From Nematostella vectensis (taxonomy: Eukaryota > Cnidaria > Anthozoa > Actiniaria > Edwardsiidae), in NCBI RefSeq assembly GCF_932526225.1, contig NC_064037.1, positions 11,886,203 through 11,950,202 of the forward strand: 64,000 bases of DNA, read 5' to 3'. The stretch's first letter is position 1, and each line of letters starts with the position of its first letter. The translations under genes and the position numbers were made by a program. The notes under the pieces were generated by a model that was given only the letters and a program-made list of their open reading frames with translations, searched no databases and was not told the origin of the DNA. This document shows, piece after piece, positions 1-13,600 of this stretch.

Positions 1-1670
1 AATTATGCCAAAAGTCCCATATTATTCGTTGTGGTTCGCTGGTTCACTGGTTCCACTGTGTTCATCCAATGAAACTGTATAGAAAAGCGCCATCAACGAG
101 TAGTTTCATGGGAAGCTTAAAACTTGTGCAAACTAGCTGGGCTATTGTTAATATAGCCACAACTTTTTAAGACAGAATAAGATTGATTTTAACGCGGTAT
201 ATTTGATAAAATATATTAAATATTTGTACATTTTGGATAAACAATAGCTTAAAAAGACTTAGTCGACTGTTTTAACAAAGTATCCATACTTTTCATATGT
301 ATGCGGAAATGCATGAAACAATCATGTTGCCCCTGCTTGCCCAACGTTTCAGGGTAGAAGAAGGGATTACATCGGCTCCAACGGTGAAAATATCAATATA
401 GATGGCCCGGGTTTGTTAGTTGTTTGGGAGTATGAACATCAAGCTAGCTCCCAAGGTCGATTTATCCTTTTAGAAACAGGAGTGTGGCTAGGGGTGGTCG
501 CATGGGCGAAGAATCGGCCAATCATATCCATGTATTGTTATGACTGCGCATGAGAATCGCCCAATCATATCCATGTATAGTTATGACTGCGCAAGAGAGA
601 TAAAGGGAATAAGACGTCAGTTTAAAATACCAACATGATATTGTAAATGAATGTAAAAATGCACGATTTCCTTACCATGTAAATCTTCGTAGCAATCAAT
701 CGAATGATCATCATTTTTTTATAATCTTACATAATTGTTTAGGTTTAGGGTTTTTAGTTGAATTGTATTAAGATCAAAACATCAGCTAGACAAATACAAC
801 TTCCATTCTTTATTTGGTTTGATAAAAGCCGCATTTTACTTATTCTACTAAACAGGAAGTACTGTATAAAATGCTAAGTATCTTTTTTAACTCTGTGTAC
901 ATAAAGGACTAGAATCGGAGGTAAGATGTACTATAGAAATATTGCATGTGATATCAATTAAAATATGATAAAAAGGAGAGAACATTTTACATCTTTTTAA
1001 CATTTTGTATTGAAAAATAATTGTGGCATGATATTATTTTTAACGTTATCAAGTAACGTTAGGTCGAAAAGCAGTACCCAGCAAAGGCATAAAGTTTAAC
1101 TTAGTAATTGAGAAGGACCGCCATGTTTGCACAGTTGCACAACACAATAAAAATGTCTGGTTGAGAAATTGTTTTGCTCTTTTCTTGTCGGAAACGTAAA
1201 GAAGGAAAAAGATTTTGATGTTGAATAATGAAGAAGTCATGAAGCGTTTGTTGAAGAAAAAAATATATTCTATTAAAAATAGGAGGTGAACAAAAAATTG
1301 GAATGTTGAATTTTTTGTGACAAAATTATCCCTTGTTTTGTGGCTTGCGAGACTCCCATCGCAGTATTTTCATTTTTTATTTCTACAGAATATTAGATAA
1401 ACTGCAAATTTTGTCACCTTTTCCCACTTCACAAGGAAAGAGAAATACCGAAGGCAAACATAAAACGTTTACAATATCCAATGTCGTATTTCCTTTATTA
1501 AATTGAGAGTCGGCTCGAGTTTCACTAGTTTCGACACTTTGCTTTCCTCGCGGGAAGAAGCTTTCTGGGGTCTAATGCATGTGAAGACAGCAGCTTTGTA
1601 TGCACGCGGGATAGTCTAAATTTCACGCCAGCACCTTGCCTTCATTTGCGATTCTCTGCAAACCGAGGTG
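1..1670. other. upstream flank of first protease gene
   Basis: No convincing coding exon is visible. The stretch is AT-rich. A 43-bp direct duplication lies at about 511-597, with the shared core CCAATCATATCCATGTAT. The promoter and 5' UTR of the protease gene that begins at 1671 should lie at the right end, but no clear TATA box or initiator could be assigned. Confidence 0.5.
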
Positions 1671-4600
1671 ATGAAGTCGCAGTGGTGTTTCGCAGTACTT
1701 TTTCTGATGCAGACGGATCTCGTCCTGGGTCAACTACAGGAACCAGAAGGTAGGTATCTCACCTGAGGTATTTTACACTTTTTTTCATTACCACTGTTTC
1801 TTCCAATGCGGACACCTCTCAAGTTATCTTCTTGAAGAGCTTTGAAGTGTCGTAAAAAGTCAAGGGCTTTTTACCCCTTTAACAAGTGAAGCAAAAAATC
1901 TGGCAAAATATCTTTTGGATGTTGTTTTCAATGAAGTGAAAACTATTGGGATAGAAGTTTGACGAGAATGGTATTCGCTATCTTTACAATAAGTTGAGAT
2001 GGCCCGTAAGGCTTGGGGTTGGCGTTCTTGAAGACTCATAAGCCAAAGGCGAGTACAAATTGAGAATACCCCTCGCGGTTAATTGGAAACGCGACCTCTC
2101 CCCCCCTCCTCCACAGTTCATTACTATTTGGCATGATAACGTTATTACCACGACGTTATTGGAGGCTAAGCTTGTATGTGACCTCGGGTCCTATTCTTTT
2201 GCTTCCATCGTGCCCGTCACCACCGTAAATATAAGTCCATAAACGTTTGACCAGTAGTGTAAATGTTGAGCGATCTAGCATTCTTGTAATGAAAATGGGG
2301 GATAATCCTATTTATGTACCGTCTCTTAAGACTTCTTTCAAACCACAGGGTACCCCGAACTTTTCGAAGGTGACATTATGTTGGACAAAGAAGAATGGGA
2401 CGAGCTCAGTCGCAGTGACAGGCGTGGAGGCATGGGCCTAAATAAGGAAAAGAGGAATGTCATGCGTTCCAGACAGGGACTGTGGAAAGACAAGATTGTT
2501 CCGTATGAAATCGATTCAGGGTTGCCGCGTAAGTTTCGATTCAGGGTTGCCCAGTTAGTGTCGATTCAGGGTTGCCGAGTAAGTATCGATTCAGGGTTGC
2601 CGAGTAAGGGAAAGAAAAAGATCATTCAGGGTTGCCGAGTAAGTTTCGATTCAGGGTTGCCCAGTTAGTGTCGATTCAGGGTTGCCGAGTAAGTGTCGAT
2701 TCAGGGTTGCCCAGTTAGTGTCGATTCAGGGTTGCCGGGTAAGTATCGATTCAGGGTTGCCGAGTAAGTATCGATTCAGGGTTGCCGAGTAAGTGTCGAT
2801 TCAGGGTTGCCCAGTTAGTGTCGATCCAGGGTTGTCGAGTAAGTATAGATTCAGGTTTTGCAAGAAAAAGGTTGAATTGAACAATGGGTTATAGACTGCT
2901 ACAATGATTGTGCTATCGCCTTTGACAATCATTGTAGCAGCCTATAACCCATTGTTCAATTCAGCCTTTTTCTTTTCAATGGCCTTCTAGCTTTCAAAAT
3001 GACGCAAAACTTTGGAAAGCATTATTTAATGGATTGACATCAAATGTATTTGTCCTTTTAGAGGAATATCACGTGACAATCCAAGCTGCAATCGACGAGT
3101 TTCACAAAAACACGTGTTTACGATTTAAGGCCCGGACCACGGAGACCGACTGGGTCCTCTTTATCTACAAAAGCAGGTAACTCTCTATTAAAGTCCGATC
3201 ACAATTATAAGATCCGTACGGTCACAATCAGAGACAGACCGAGCCTTTTGCTCAAAGGGTGTAAAAAGTCTCTTATAGACAGCAACAATTCCCATTAAAG
3301 GCAGTTTAGTCCGTCGATAAAATACCCACCCATTTGTTAGGGAATAATGCTATCGCCTTTGAATAGGGGACTTGCGCTAAGAGATCACGTGATCTTTTTG
3401 AGTGGCAAATTCAAAACAAAATAACCATACAAAAAAATCAGAAATGACTGCGCCCGTTTTGCCATTGAACGACGGCTTTTTTCGTGCTGTTTTTTTGCCG
3501 CTTAAAGCCTGAGCGCGTGCTAGTTAGCCACCCAAGCAGTCACGTGATCTCTTAGCGCAAGTCCCCTATTAGACGGGGCAGTGGGGTACTGGAATCAGAA
3601 TCCGATGAGGTGTATAGGAACAGTTCCTCTTTTCTCCAGGTGCTGGTCGAAGGTCGGGTTAATCTACTGGAAGCCTGGGTACCAGGAAGTATCCTTGGGT
3701 CCCGGATGTAACGTTAAAGGAATCGTCATCCATGAGCTAATGCACGCAATTGGATTCTGGCACGAGCACAGGAGGCCCGACAGGGACCAATACGTGGAGG
3801 TGCTGTGGGAAAACATCCAGGATGGTATGCAAGGTTTCCGTATCATGGTTGTGATGGTGGTGATGATAATGAGATAATGATGGTGGTGATTATAATGAGA
3901 TGATGATGGTGGTGATGATAATGGGATGATGATGGTGCTGATGATAATGAGATGATGATGGTGGTGATTATAATGAGATGGTGATGGTGGTGATGATAAT
4001 GAGATGATGATGGTGGTGATTATAATGAGATGATGATGGTGGTGATGATAAAAGAGATGATGGTGGTGGTTTTGGTATTGATGATGATGGTGGTGTTAGT
4101 GATGGTGATGCTGATTGTGTTGGTAATGTTGGTGGTGGTGATTTTATATTGATGGCGATGGCGATGGCTATGGCGGTGATGGCGATGGCTATGGCGGTGA
4201 TGGCGGTGGCGGTGATGGTGACGGTGGCGGTGGCGGTGACGGTGACGGTGACGGTGACGGTGACGGTGACGGTGACGGTGACGGTGACGGTGACGGTGAC
4301 GGTGATGGTGATGGTGATGGCGGTGAAGCTGATGGTGATGGTGATGGCGGTGAAGATGATTATGTTGGTAATGATGACGGTCATGGTGGTAGTGATGGTG
4401 GATGTGATTGTGATTCGTACCTCACAGGTCAAGAATACAACTTTAATAAGCTCGGATACGACGATGTGGACGACCTACAAGTTCCATACGACTATGACAG
4501 CATAATGCATTACCACTCAAAAATGTACAGCAAAAACAAACAAGATACCATCCGCCCTATCCGCAGCGCGAACAACACTTTAGGTCAGAGGACAGGATTT

Positions 4601-7600
4601 TCTGCGGTGGATATACGAGAGATCAACACCTTGTACGACTGCAAAAGTAAGTTATTTCTCAATAAATGTGAGCTTTCTAATAATATTTCTGTCACCCATT
4701 TGCTATTTGCAATCATATAATTTTTTGCCACAAGATACATATAGCTTATAAATACCACAGGTAGGATGTTTTCGGTTTGCCGCCGACGTGTGTGATGTCC
4801 GAGATTGCAAAATAAAAATGGGCACTCGTTTTGGCCTCCACTGAAATGCGAAACCCCATCTCCGCGAGTCGCTAACCAAAGATCACGAAATGTAATAGTT
4901 CAGTCAATCTATGGAAATTTCATGGCCCAGGTGGAACTAATTGCAATAGAAGTTCCCTCAGCGGATTTCGAAGAAGTGACACAACCTAGTTAACATACAA
5001 GAGGTCCCCAAAAATGGTGGAACATCCTGAAATATGTGATTCGTGAAGAAAACGTTGTCGTTTTGGGGGTCTGGTACCGAGAAATCTTAGATTCTTTTCC
5101 AAAACTTTCTCCATTGACCAAATATGGTCACAGTCACTGTTTTTCTCTTCTGATAACAAGTCATAAAAATTACAAAGCACCTGCGGTCGGTAACCTTAAA
5201 AATGACAAGAGTCATGCAGTTTTTCCAAATAATGAATATATTAGTTTCCTTATATGGAAGTGACTGCGTGTGGCAAAAACGACAATTGTTTTATATGTGC
5301 TCCATTTAGGTTCCCGCACCAAATGAAATCCCAGTGGTTAAGCAAATGATTGACAAGAGTTCACAGAATGTGGGAAATTGCGGAAAAAAGTAAACAGGAC
5401 AAAGCATCTACTTTACTGTTAAAAGGGCATTGTCACCTGTTTACTTCCGGGCCCACGGAAACCACCGACAAGAGACAAAATAATTTATTAGAATCCGCGC
5501 TATTTAACAGGACATCCACACTAAATTAAAAGTCACATCCCCAGTCACTTTTCGCGTTTCCCGTTAAAAATCATCTGTCTTACGTAATCGACCGGAAATA
5601 AACTAAATAATAATCTTATTTTAAAATTGTTGATTTCTATAGCGCCTTCTAGCATGACACGGACACGCAACCTGCGCACCCCCTGTGTACCCTCCTGGTT
5701 ACTATCCACCGGGAATCGAACCCGTTTCAGCAAAGATGAGAGGCCCCATACGCTGACTCGCAAACACACTGGACCACCCTCGATTCCTTGGTGACATTGA
5801 CATTGACGCTTTAAATTACAGTAGTACTGACTATTACTTGCTCGGCTTTTTTGTTCAGGTAATGCTGACGGGTGGAGCACTTGGACAGACTATGGCCCTT
5901 GTGATCTGAGCTGTAAGAAGTACCGCCAGAGATTCTGCGCCTCAGACGACCCGGCTGCGGACTGTCCCGGCAAAATGGACTACGGCGTGCAGAAGGAGGA
6001 GGTTACGTGTAATAACAAAGAGTGTTACGGTAAGCTATCGATTTACACGTTGATTTATTGATCGTTACGTGCAGATGGAAGAGGCTACGTGTGACAACGT
6101 GTGTTACGGTAAGTTATCGATTCATAGGTTGATTTATTGATAGCTACGTTCAGAAAGACGCTACGTGTGACAACAAGGAGTGTTACGGTCAACTATCGAT
6201 TTATACGTAAATTTATTGATCGTTACGAGGGACTGACGTGCGAGCGATCTCTTGTGATACGATAAGATATTGATTTGTTCTTTGATTCATTTACCTTTTC
6301 AAACTACTTAGCATACAGAAACAAATAAGGCGGTAATGCTTTGGGGGTTTCTTGATGACAAGATGGTTTTTCCGCTACTCATTTTATCACTTGACACTAT
6401 TTCGTGTTTTTTTCTGCAAGTCATCAATTCCCTCGCAAGCAAGAAATTGTGTAAATATTTTGTAGTACAAACATTTCTTATAACCTGTTTGTGGTTATTG
6501 GTTTTCGGTTGTGTTGTTCAAATAAGAATATATTTTGCATGTGGTTCCTTTATAGTCATTGGGGTCGGTGGTATTGTTTAATTTTTTATTTACATTTTCT
6601 TCAACTTTCTATAAAATTTGTGTAGTTGAAGGTAATTGAGGTTCGTTGGTTTAATCAAGCAACTATTTATTTGCCTTTTTCTCTTAACTTTTGAATTATT
6701 AAAATCACCTTCTGTTGATTGTTAATGGATGAGATTGGGTTACTTATTTATTTTGTTGTGAATCATCATTTCTTCAGCTCCTGTTGATGGTCATTGGGAA
6801 CGATTAGGTTATTTATTTATTAACTTGTGTATCATCATTTACGTCAGCTCCTGTTGATGGTCATTGGGGGCGATTAGGTTACTCATTTAATTGTCTTTTC
6901 TTTAACTTGTGAATCATCATTTCTACAGCTCCTGTTAATGGTCATTTGGGACGATTAGGTTACTCATTTAATTGTCTTTTCCTTGACTTGTGAATCATCA
7001 TTTCTTCAGCTCCTGTTGATGGTCATTGGGAACGATTAGGTTACTCATTTATTTGTCTTTTCCTTAACTTGTGAATCGTCATTTACGTCAGCTCCTGTTG
7101 ATGATCATTTGGGACGATTAGGTTACTCATTTATTAACTTGTGTATCATCATTTACGTCAGCTCCTGTTGATGGTCATTGGGGGCGATTAGGTTACTCAT
7201 TTATTTGTCTTTTCACTAACTTGTGGATTATCATTTCTTCAGCTCGTGTTGATGGCCATTGGGAACGATAATGTTGCTCATCTAATTGTCTTTTTCGTTA
7301 ACTTGTGAATCATCATTTCTTTAGCTCCTGTTGATGGTCATTGGGGACGATTAGGTTACTCATTTATTTGTCTTTTCGTTAACTTGTGAATCATCATTTA
7401 CGTCAGCTCCTGTTGATGGTCATTTGGGACGATTAGGTTACTCATTTATTTGTCTTTTCGTTAACTTGTGAATCATCATTTTTTCAGCTCCTGTTGATGG
7501 TCATTGGGAACGATAAGGTTACTTATTTAATTGTCTTTTTTTTAACTTGTGAATCATCATTTCTACAGCTCCTGTTAATGGTCATTTGGGACGATTAGGT

Positions 7601-10600
7601 TACTCATTTATTTGTCTTTTCCTTGACTTGTGAATCATCATTTCTTCAGCTCCTGTTGATGGTCATTGGGAACGATTAGGTTACTCATTTATTTGTCTTT
7701 TCCTTAACTTGTGAATCGTCATTTACGTCAGCTCCTGTTGATGATCATTTGGGACGATTAGGTTACTCATTTATTAACTTGTGTATCATCATTTACGTCA
7801 GCTCCTGTTGATGGTCATTGGAACGATTGGGTTACTTATTTAATTGTCTTTTCGTTAACTTGTGAATCATCATTTCTACAGCTCCTGTGGAAGGTCATTG
7901 GGAACGATAAGGTTACTTATTTATTTGTCCTTTGTTAACTTGTGAATCATCATTTCTACAGCTCCTGTTGATGGTCATTGCGGACGATTAGGCTACTCAC
8001 TTATTTGTCTTTTCGTTAACTTGTGAATCATCATTTCTACAGCTCATGTTGATGGTCATTGGGGACGATTAGGTTACTCATTTATTTGTCTTTTCACTAA
8101 CTTGTGGATTATCATTTCTTCAGCTCGTGTTGATGGCCATTGGGAACGATAATGTTGCTCATCTATTTGTCTTTTTTGTTAACTTGTGAATCATCATTTC
8201 TTTAGCTCCTGTTGATGATCATTGGGGACGATTAGGTTACTCATTTATTTGTCTTTAAGTTAACTTGTGAATCATCATTTCTACAGCTCCTGTTGATGGT
8301 CATTGGGGACGATTAGGTTTCTCATTTATTTGTCGTTTCGTTAACTTGTGAATCATCATTTACGTCAGCTCCTGTTGATGGTCATTTGGGACGATTAGGC
8401 TACTCATTTATTTGTCTTTTCGTTAACTTGTGAATCATCATTTCTTCAGCTCCTGTTGATGGTCATTGGGAACGATAAGGTTACTTATTTAATTGTCTTT
8501 TCTTTAACTTGTGAATCATCATTTCTACAGCTCCTGTTAATGGTCATTTGGGACGATTAGGTTACTCATTTATTTGTCTTTTCCTTGACTTGTGAATCAT
8601 CATTTCTTCAGCTCCTGTTGATGGTCATTGGGAACGATTAGGTTACTCATTTATTTGTCTTTTCCTTAACTTGTGAATCGTCATTTACGTCAGCTCCTGT
8701 TGATGATCATTTGGGACGATTAGGTTACTCATTTATTAACTTGTGTATCATCATTTACGTCAGCTCCTGTTGATGGTCATTGGAACGATTGGGTTACTTA
8801 TTTAATTGTCTTTTCGTTAACTTGTGAATCATCATTTCTACAGCTCCTGTGGAAAGTCATTGGGAACGATAAGGTTACTTATTTATTTGTCTTTTCCTTA
8901 ACTTGTGAATCATAATTTCTACAGCTCCTGTTGATGGTCATTGGGGACGATTAGGTTACTTATTTATTTGTCTTTTCCTTAACTTGTGAATCATCATTTT
9001 TACAGCTCCTGTTGATGGTCATTGCGGACGATTAGGCTACTCACTTATTTGTCTTTTCGTTAACTTGTGAATCATCATTTACGTCAGCTCCTGTTGGTGG
9101 TCATTGGGGACGATTAGGTTACTCATTTATTTGTCTTTTCACTAACTTGTGGATTATCATTTCTTTAGCTCGTGTTGATGGCCATTGGGAACGATAATGT
9201 TGCTCATCTATTTGTCGTTTCGTTAACTTGTGAATCATCATTTCTTTAGCTCCTGTTGATGGTCATTGGGGACGATTAGGTTACTCATTTATTTTTCTTT
9301 AAGTTAACTTGTGAATCATCATTTCTACAGCTCCTGTTGATGGTCATTGGGGACGATTAGGTTACTCATTTATTTGTCGTTTCGTTAATTTGTGAATCAT
9401 CATTTACGTCAGCTCCTGTTGATGGTCATTTGGGACGATTAGGCTACTCATTTATTTGTCTTTTCGTTAACTTGTGAATCATCATTTCTTCAGCTCGTGT
9501 TGATGGTCATTGGGAACGATTAGGTTACCTATTTATTTGTCTTTTCGTTAACTTGTGAATCATCATTTACGTCAGCTCCTGTTGATGGTCATTGGGGGCG
9601 ATTAGGTTACTCATTTATTTGTCTTTTCCTTGACTTGTGAATCATCATTTCTACAGCTCCTGTTGATGGTCATTGGGGACGATTAGGTCACTTATTTATT
9701 TGTCTTTTCGTTAACTTGTGAATCATCATTTACGTCAGCTCCTGTTGATGATCGTTTGGGACGATTAGGTTTCTCATTTATTTGTCTTATCCTTGACTTG
9801 TGAATCATCATTTACTTCAGCTCCTGTTGATGGCTGTTGGGGACGATAAGGTTACTTATTTATTTGATTTTTTCCTTAACTTGTAAACCATCGTTTTTTC
9901 GCATCCTGTTAATGGTCATTGGGAGCGATTAGGTTACCCATTTCTTTGTCTTTTTCTTAACTTGTGAATCATCATTTCTTAAGCTCCTGTTGATGGCCAT
10001 TGGGGACCATTAGGTTACTCATTTGTTTGTCTTTTCCTTAACTTGTGAATCATCATTTCTTAAGCTCCTGTTGATGGCCATTGGGGACGATTAGGTTACT
10101 TATTTATTTGTCTTTTCGTTAACTTGTGAATCATCATTTCTTCAGCTCCTGTTGATATTCATTAGGGACGATTAGGTTACTCATTTGTTTGTCTTTTCCT
10201 TAACTTGTGAATCATCATTTCTTCGGCTCCTGTTGATGATCGTTTGGGACGATTAGGTTTCTCATTTATTTCTCTTATCCTTGACTTGTGAATCATCATT
10301 TCTTCAGCTCCTGTTGATGGTCATTAGGGACGATTAGGTTACTTATTTATTTGTGTTTTCCTCAACTTGTGAATTGTCATTTACGTCAGCTCCTGTTGAT
10401 GGTCATTGGGGGCGATGGTCTTCCTGGACTGGATGTAGCGCTTGGTGTGGAAATGGCAACAGGAAAAGGACCAGGAAATGCGACGACCCTCCCCCTCTGT
10501 ACGGCGGAGCGGCGTGCGCAGGGAACACGACTCAACATCAGGCTTGCTTCAACCACAGATGCGGACTAGGTACGATATGATATAGTAGAGCCTCTATATA

Positions 10601-13600
10601 ACGAACCTCTTCATGACCGAAAAGGGGTTTTGATATAGGGGAACCTCTATAGAACGAATTCCCTCAGCTACCGTAAAATGTGATATGATACAGTTAAACC
10701 TATTTATAACGAACCTCTTCATGACCGAAAAAAGGGGTTTTAATACAAGGGAATCGTTATAGAACGAACCCCTTCATGACCGACAAAAAGGGTTTCAGGG
10801 GAACCTTTATATAACGAACCTCTTTATGACCGAAAAAAGCGGTTTTAATACAAGGGAACCTCAATAGAACGAAAAATCCCCTCATGGACCGAAATATGTG
10901 ACATATGATACAGTTGAACCTCTATATAACAAACACCCTCAGGACCGAAAAAGGGGTTTTGATACAGTAGAACCTCTATATAACGAACGCCTTCAGGACC
11001 GAAAACAGGGGTTTTGATACTGAGGAATCTCGATATAACGAACCTTGTCATGACCGAAAAAGGGGTTTTGATACAGTAGAACCTCTATATAACGAACACC
11101 CTCAGGACCGAAAAAGGGGTTTTGATACTGAGGAATCTCGATATAACGAACTTTGTCATGACCGAAAAAGGGGTTTTGATACAGTAGAACATCTATATAA
11201 CAAACACTCTCAGGACCGCGAAATGTGGTATGAAACAGTTAGAACCTCTATATAACGAACACCGAAAAATATTATATGATACAAGGGAACCTATATTTCG
11301 TTTATCTTCTTTTTACTTTCTTAAAAGATATCCAGTTATCTTCTTTCCCCTACTCTAGGCCCAGATGACTGTGAGTTTGATGGTGACGGATTTTGCTTCT
11401 GGACAAACGACACATCCAACAACAAATATTATAACTGGCAGAGGTGGACAGGAAAAACACCAAGTTCAAACACAGGCCCTCTCGGTGACCATACCACAGC
11501 CAGCCGTACGTATATTTTCATATTTGATTAAAGTAAGACATCACAGAAACTAGGAGCCTTAAGGCTTGGGATATATTATAGGTAGGTTTTATCTTAAGGT
11601 TGCTGCGATATATTTCTTTTAAAATATTTTTGGAAATGAGCCCTGGTCTGATAAATAATTGAGAGAGGATAGAATAAGCATTAGATAATTAAAAAGGTGG
11701 TAGAGATAATAGAGACATCTCGCCAAAAAACTGAAGCCTTGCCAAGCGCTTTTGTTTCCCCTACCGTTAATCCGGCCTCTGTTTATACTCCCACTTCCCG
11801 TTTCCGTTCCCGCTCATCTTTTCAGGCTATTACCTCTACCTTGAGGCTTCCAGTCCGGCACAGGAAGGTTACAAGGCCCGGCTACTAAGCAAAGTCTTCA
11901 AGGCATCCCCTGTACGCTGCCTGTCATTCTGGTACCAAATGTACGGGTCCGCCATGGGGGAACTCTCTGTGTACGTCACAGCTAATGGCGTAGAGGAAAG
12001 GGTGTGGTCAAGACAGGGGAACCAGGGGGACATGTGGCTAAAGGGACACGTGACTTTTAACAGTTCTTCAGATTACCAGGTAAATCCCAGCGATATACAC
12101 CTATTTCAATTAAGTTTGACTATAAGAAAATGGAAAATGGAACAAAGTTTGGCCGATGATAATGTCTTCTTGTATTAAAATTGCGTTCATTCATTACATG
12201 GCCCTAGCTACAAACTTAATTTAGCCTCACTGAATGTTACAAAGATACAAGACTTGTTTCCCTAACCAGTGGTGCTCTAGGCATTGATCATTTTCCATTT
12301 TCTAAGAGTCAACCTTTATTGAAATAGATGTATAATGTCATGACTCTTATACAACGACATTCCGATTAGTCAAGGGACCATGACACACACAAACTTGGCG
12401 TCAGCGTGCGCGCAGGCTCCCCAACATTGTAACGTAAGAAAACATTTTTATTGTTGTATAAAACAAATAGATCTCATTTTTTTGTGCGTCTGTCCTCTAA
12501 TAGATGTACAGAAGGCGTCACAGCGAGTCATGAACAACAGTCACGCAACTCGACTGCATACGTTAACGTCATAGCTAAGGGCGATAAGCTCGACTGCGTC
12601 ACGTTGCGTCCATCTCTGCAGGATGCGGCGCGAAAATGAGAACTATTCTCCATCTCATATTCTTACCCAGTCCCCCACGTCCCAGTCATGGTGTCGAGGT
12701 CAGGGTAAAATTTTGCATATCAAAAATAAACACATGCAACAAACGTCCAGGACGTGATTTCGTCGCTTAGGTCCGTGAAGGACGCCCTGAATTTGCAAAC
12801 GAGGTAAGTTTCATCTGTAGCGAAGACTTTAGGAGTGTCTTCTAAGGGAACAAAGGGAAGTAAATGTACAGCTGTGTGCGGAAAACACACTGGTGGGGAG
12901 ACTGGAATCCGATAAAACGAACAAAAGGCACCTTCTTGACGTTCATGTCCACAATTATAAGCGCAACATTTATCAAATTTACCCATCCTTGATAATCTAA
13001 AGTACCGGATTCAGTGTTTTTGCAACATTGTGTTTACATCTCCATGCAAATTTTTACCCTGACCTCGTTTCCATGCGCGCGCTTGAAAAGCATTCTGGAC
13101 CTCTCTGGGATGGAGAATTTGTTAAATAGAAACCGTGTGTTACTATATGGTAAACTAGAAAATACGGATAATAGAAAAGCTTAATAAAAGACATGTGTAA
13201 GGGCAGGGTTTTACCGGTCCGAATTAGAACGGCTCAAGAAAAAGATTAGGTAGAAGAACAAAAAAAAACTTAACAGCAGAACGTCGGGACAGAACTAAAT
13301 TTAATGTCATGAATTTGACACACGTGCAGAAACTTTACAAATAAGGGCTTGATGTCTAAATATGGCACAAAACCACAGCAGTCCCAAATGTAGGAAAATC
13401 ACAAGTTTCAGCAATATACACAGAAGGCATACCCAGTCAATCGACTTTACAAATATGGGCATGATGTCTAAATATGGCACAAACTACAGAAGCCCCAAAT
13501 AAAATATAATTCATGCCTTGAAACTCGAACTAGGCTATGTGAGCCTCTCCCTAACAATGCAAAATCTTACTGAGGAAATATGCGCTTTCTCTGACAGAAT

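Noticed and set aside
3968-4505. Long open frames on both strands (Thr-Val and Met-Ala rich)
   Set aside because: They are produced by GGTGAC/GATGGT simple-sequence repeats within intron 4 of the first protease gene.
2511-10416. CRISPR-like repeat arrays
   Set aside because: Repeats are directly adjacent with no unique spacers, lie in introns of animal genes and contain exon sequence. They are minisatellites.
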